From Pedobacter cryoconitis (GTDB taxonomy: Bacteria; Bacteroidota; Bacteroidia; Sphingobacteriales; Sphingobacteriaceae), in the NCBI RefSeq assembly GCF_001590605.1, contig NZ_CP014504.1, positions 5,394,001 through 5,458,000 on the forward strand: a stretch of DNA of 64,000 nt, written 5' to 3'. The notes beneath the pieces are model-generated. The model did not search any database and was not told the origin of the DNA. It saw only the letters and a program-made list of their open reading frames with translations. The translations under genes and the position numbers were made by a program. Every line of letters starts with the position of its first letter. Within the stretch, counting starts at the first letter, position 1. This document shows positions 62,932 to 64,000 of this stretch, piece after piece.

Positions 62932-64000
62932 TTATTTTACAACTGATACTTTGACAAGGGCACCATCTTTCAATGAAAGAGCACCTGTTGTTAAAACGGT
63001 GTCACCGATTTTTAGTCCGGAGTTAATCACTATATTTTCATTGGTACGTGTACCTGATTGTACTTCTATTTGTTTTGCTTTACCATTTTTGCTGATAAAT
63101 ACGGTTTTGCCCCTTAACACAGGAATAATTGCCTGATTAGGAATTAATATCGCATTGTCAACCTTGTCCAGTGTAAGTGACACTTTAGCAAAAGAGCCAG
63201 GACGTAGTTCATTATTTGTATTTGCTGCCAGGGCTTTTACTTGTAAAGTCCTGGTTTGTGCATTAATGCCAGGTTCAAGAGCGAATACTTTTCCCTCATA
63301 AATTTGTGCCGAACCATCGGTGCGAAAAGTAATCGTTGAGTTTACCTTGATCTGTGCCATGTATTTTTCAGGTACAGAGAAGTTTATTTTTACCGGGTTT
63401 GTACTCAGTAAATTGGCAATGATTTTAGTTGGAGTGATGTATTCACCCGTAGAAATAGAACGAAGACCAATTTTTCCACTAAATGGCGCCAATATTGATG
63501 TTTTTGCCAGTTGTGCCCGGATCAGCTGCCCTTGAGCTTTTAAAGATTTCAAATCAGCTAATGCAGTGTCATACTCTTCCTGACTGATGGCTCCTTTTTG
63601 CAGCAGCTGTTTAGCCCGGTTTTCATTGGCCGATGATAAATTTTGTTTGGTCAGTGCTTCTTGTAATTGAGCCTGAATATCGCGGTCATTAATTTTTACC
63701 AGCAGGGTACCTTTAGTTACATTACTTCCTTCTTTAAAAAAGATACCAGTAACTAATCCTGAAACTTCGCTTTGCAGGGCAACCGACTCATTGGCTTCAA
63801 TAGTGCCGGTGATGTCCAGTTTATTAGCGAAGGAAGTGGCCTGAACCACGATGCCATTAACGGTCATCTGCTGTGGTTTCCCCCCTTTGGAAGAGCCAGC
63901 GTTTTTTGCACCTGTACCCATTCCCGAGTTTTCAAGTTTTTTGTTGATAGATATCCTATGATAAATAAGATAAACGATCCCAAGGAAAATAAGGGCGTAA
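62932..64000 (-). CDS. RND efflux periplasmic adaptor (5' end outside window)
   Basis: The frame stays open to the window edge: before the ATG at 63921 it encodes a hydrophobic segment (ALIFLGIVYLIYHR), the N-terminal membrane anchor, so the true start lies beyond 64000. The visible part has the biotinyl-lipoyl-like halves (VALQSEVSGLVTGIF, LLVKINDRD; LAPFSGKIGLR), a coiled hairpin (about 110-150) and the beta-barrel domain (ALEPGINAQTRTLQV). It joins the RND pump to TolC. Its stop lies 14 bp before the pump gene. Confidence 0.94.
   Translation of the reverse strand, partial: YALIFLGIVYLIYHRISINKKLENSGMGTGAKNAGSSKGGKPQQMTVNGIVVQATSFANKLDITGTIEANESVALQSEVSGLVTGIFFKEGSNVTKGTLLVKINDRDIQAQLQEALTKQNLSSANENRAKQLLQKGAISQEEYDTALADLKSLKAQGQLIRAQLAKTSILAPFSGKIGLRSISTGEYITPTKIIANLLSTNPVKINFSVPEKYMAQIKVNSTITFRTDGSAQIYEGKVFALEPGINAQTRTLQVKALAANTNNELRPGSFAKVSLTLDKVDNAILIPNQAIIPVLRGKTVFISKNGKAKQIEVQSGTRTNENIVINSGLKIGDTVLTTGALSLKDGALVKVSVVK

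Overview
The window reads as a chromosomal segment of a member of the Bacteroidota, most probably Sphingobacteriaceae and Pedobacter-like. Support comes from the absence of clear Shine-Dalgarno sites, TAnnTTTG-type promoter elements, many short-signal lipoproteins, two type IX secretion (T9SS) sorting-domain proteins with PorP/SprF and PorE-type partners, and the N-terminal domain of the STAND NTPase. Nearly everything is core chromosome. There is no prophage, CRISPR array or rRNA operon.

Layout. 1-1.9 kb: end of a thr operon (homoserine kinase, threonine synthase). 1.9-3.7 kb: a complete IS1182-family insertion sequence sitting in the loop of the intergenic terminator. 3.7-9.1 kb: a META-domain lipoprotein, then metH-metF behind a SAM-I riboswitch. 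9.2-15.6 kb: a BI-1 family membrane protein with a very long terminator hairpin, MurQ etherase with a small partner, an S41 protease, and the GTPases Der and Era. 15.7-17.5 kb: three tandem initiator tRNA-Met / tRNA-Glu pairs with a lipoprotein gene between the second and third. 17.9-22.5 kb: a GH18 chitinase lipoprotein, a secreted glycoside-hydrolase-like protein and a DUF417 membrane protein.

22.5-32.2 kb is a zone of gene erosion. A quinone-oxidoreductase gene and a divergent AraC-type regulator are both 5'-truncated and frameshifted. Next to them is a frameshifted double-glycine-leader peptide gene. Inside a DNA-alkylation-repair cluster (AraC-Ogt fusion, Ada-type Zn domain, AlkB) lies the internally deleted remnant of a 2OG-Fe(II) oxygenase. 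A sterol-desaturase-family gene has lost its middle. Intact genes between them encode a hybrid histidine kinase with an HPt domain, a sigma54-type response regulator lying tail to tail with it, and a PepSY-like repeat protein.

32.2-35.4 kb: an Rrf2-type regulator, SUMT (siroheme synthesis) and a secreted subtilase. 35.4-51.2 kb: an 837-aa NACHT/STAND NTPase divergent from a 3308-aa T9SS type-B surface protein built of Ig-like repeats, which is followed by PorP/SprF and PorE/OmpA partners. 51.2-56.4 kb: a single-domain response regulator, YqhD-type alcohol dehydrogenase, a GAF protein, a T9SS type-A subtilase and a small lipoprotein. 56.4-57.6 kb: a GNAT acetyltransferase gene enclosed by about 115-bp near-identical inverted repeats, with a 116-bp tandem duplication beside it. 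57.6-64 kb: a GlcNAc-kinase-like ATPase and a TolC/RND/adaptor efflux operon whose adaptor runs off the window.

Functional threads: methionine synthesis under SAM control; recovery of amino sugars (chitinase, MurQ, GlcNAc-kinase-like protein); surface display by T9SS; alkylation repair. The least explained items are the inverted-repeat GNAT cassette, the NACHT NTPase beside the giant adhesin with its recurrent uncharacterised domain, and the cluster of damaged genes.
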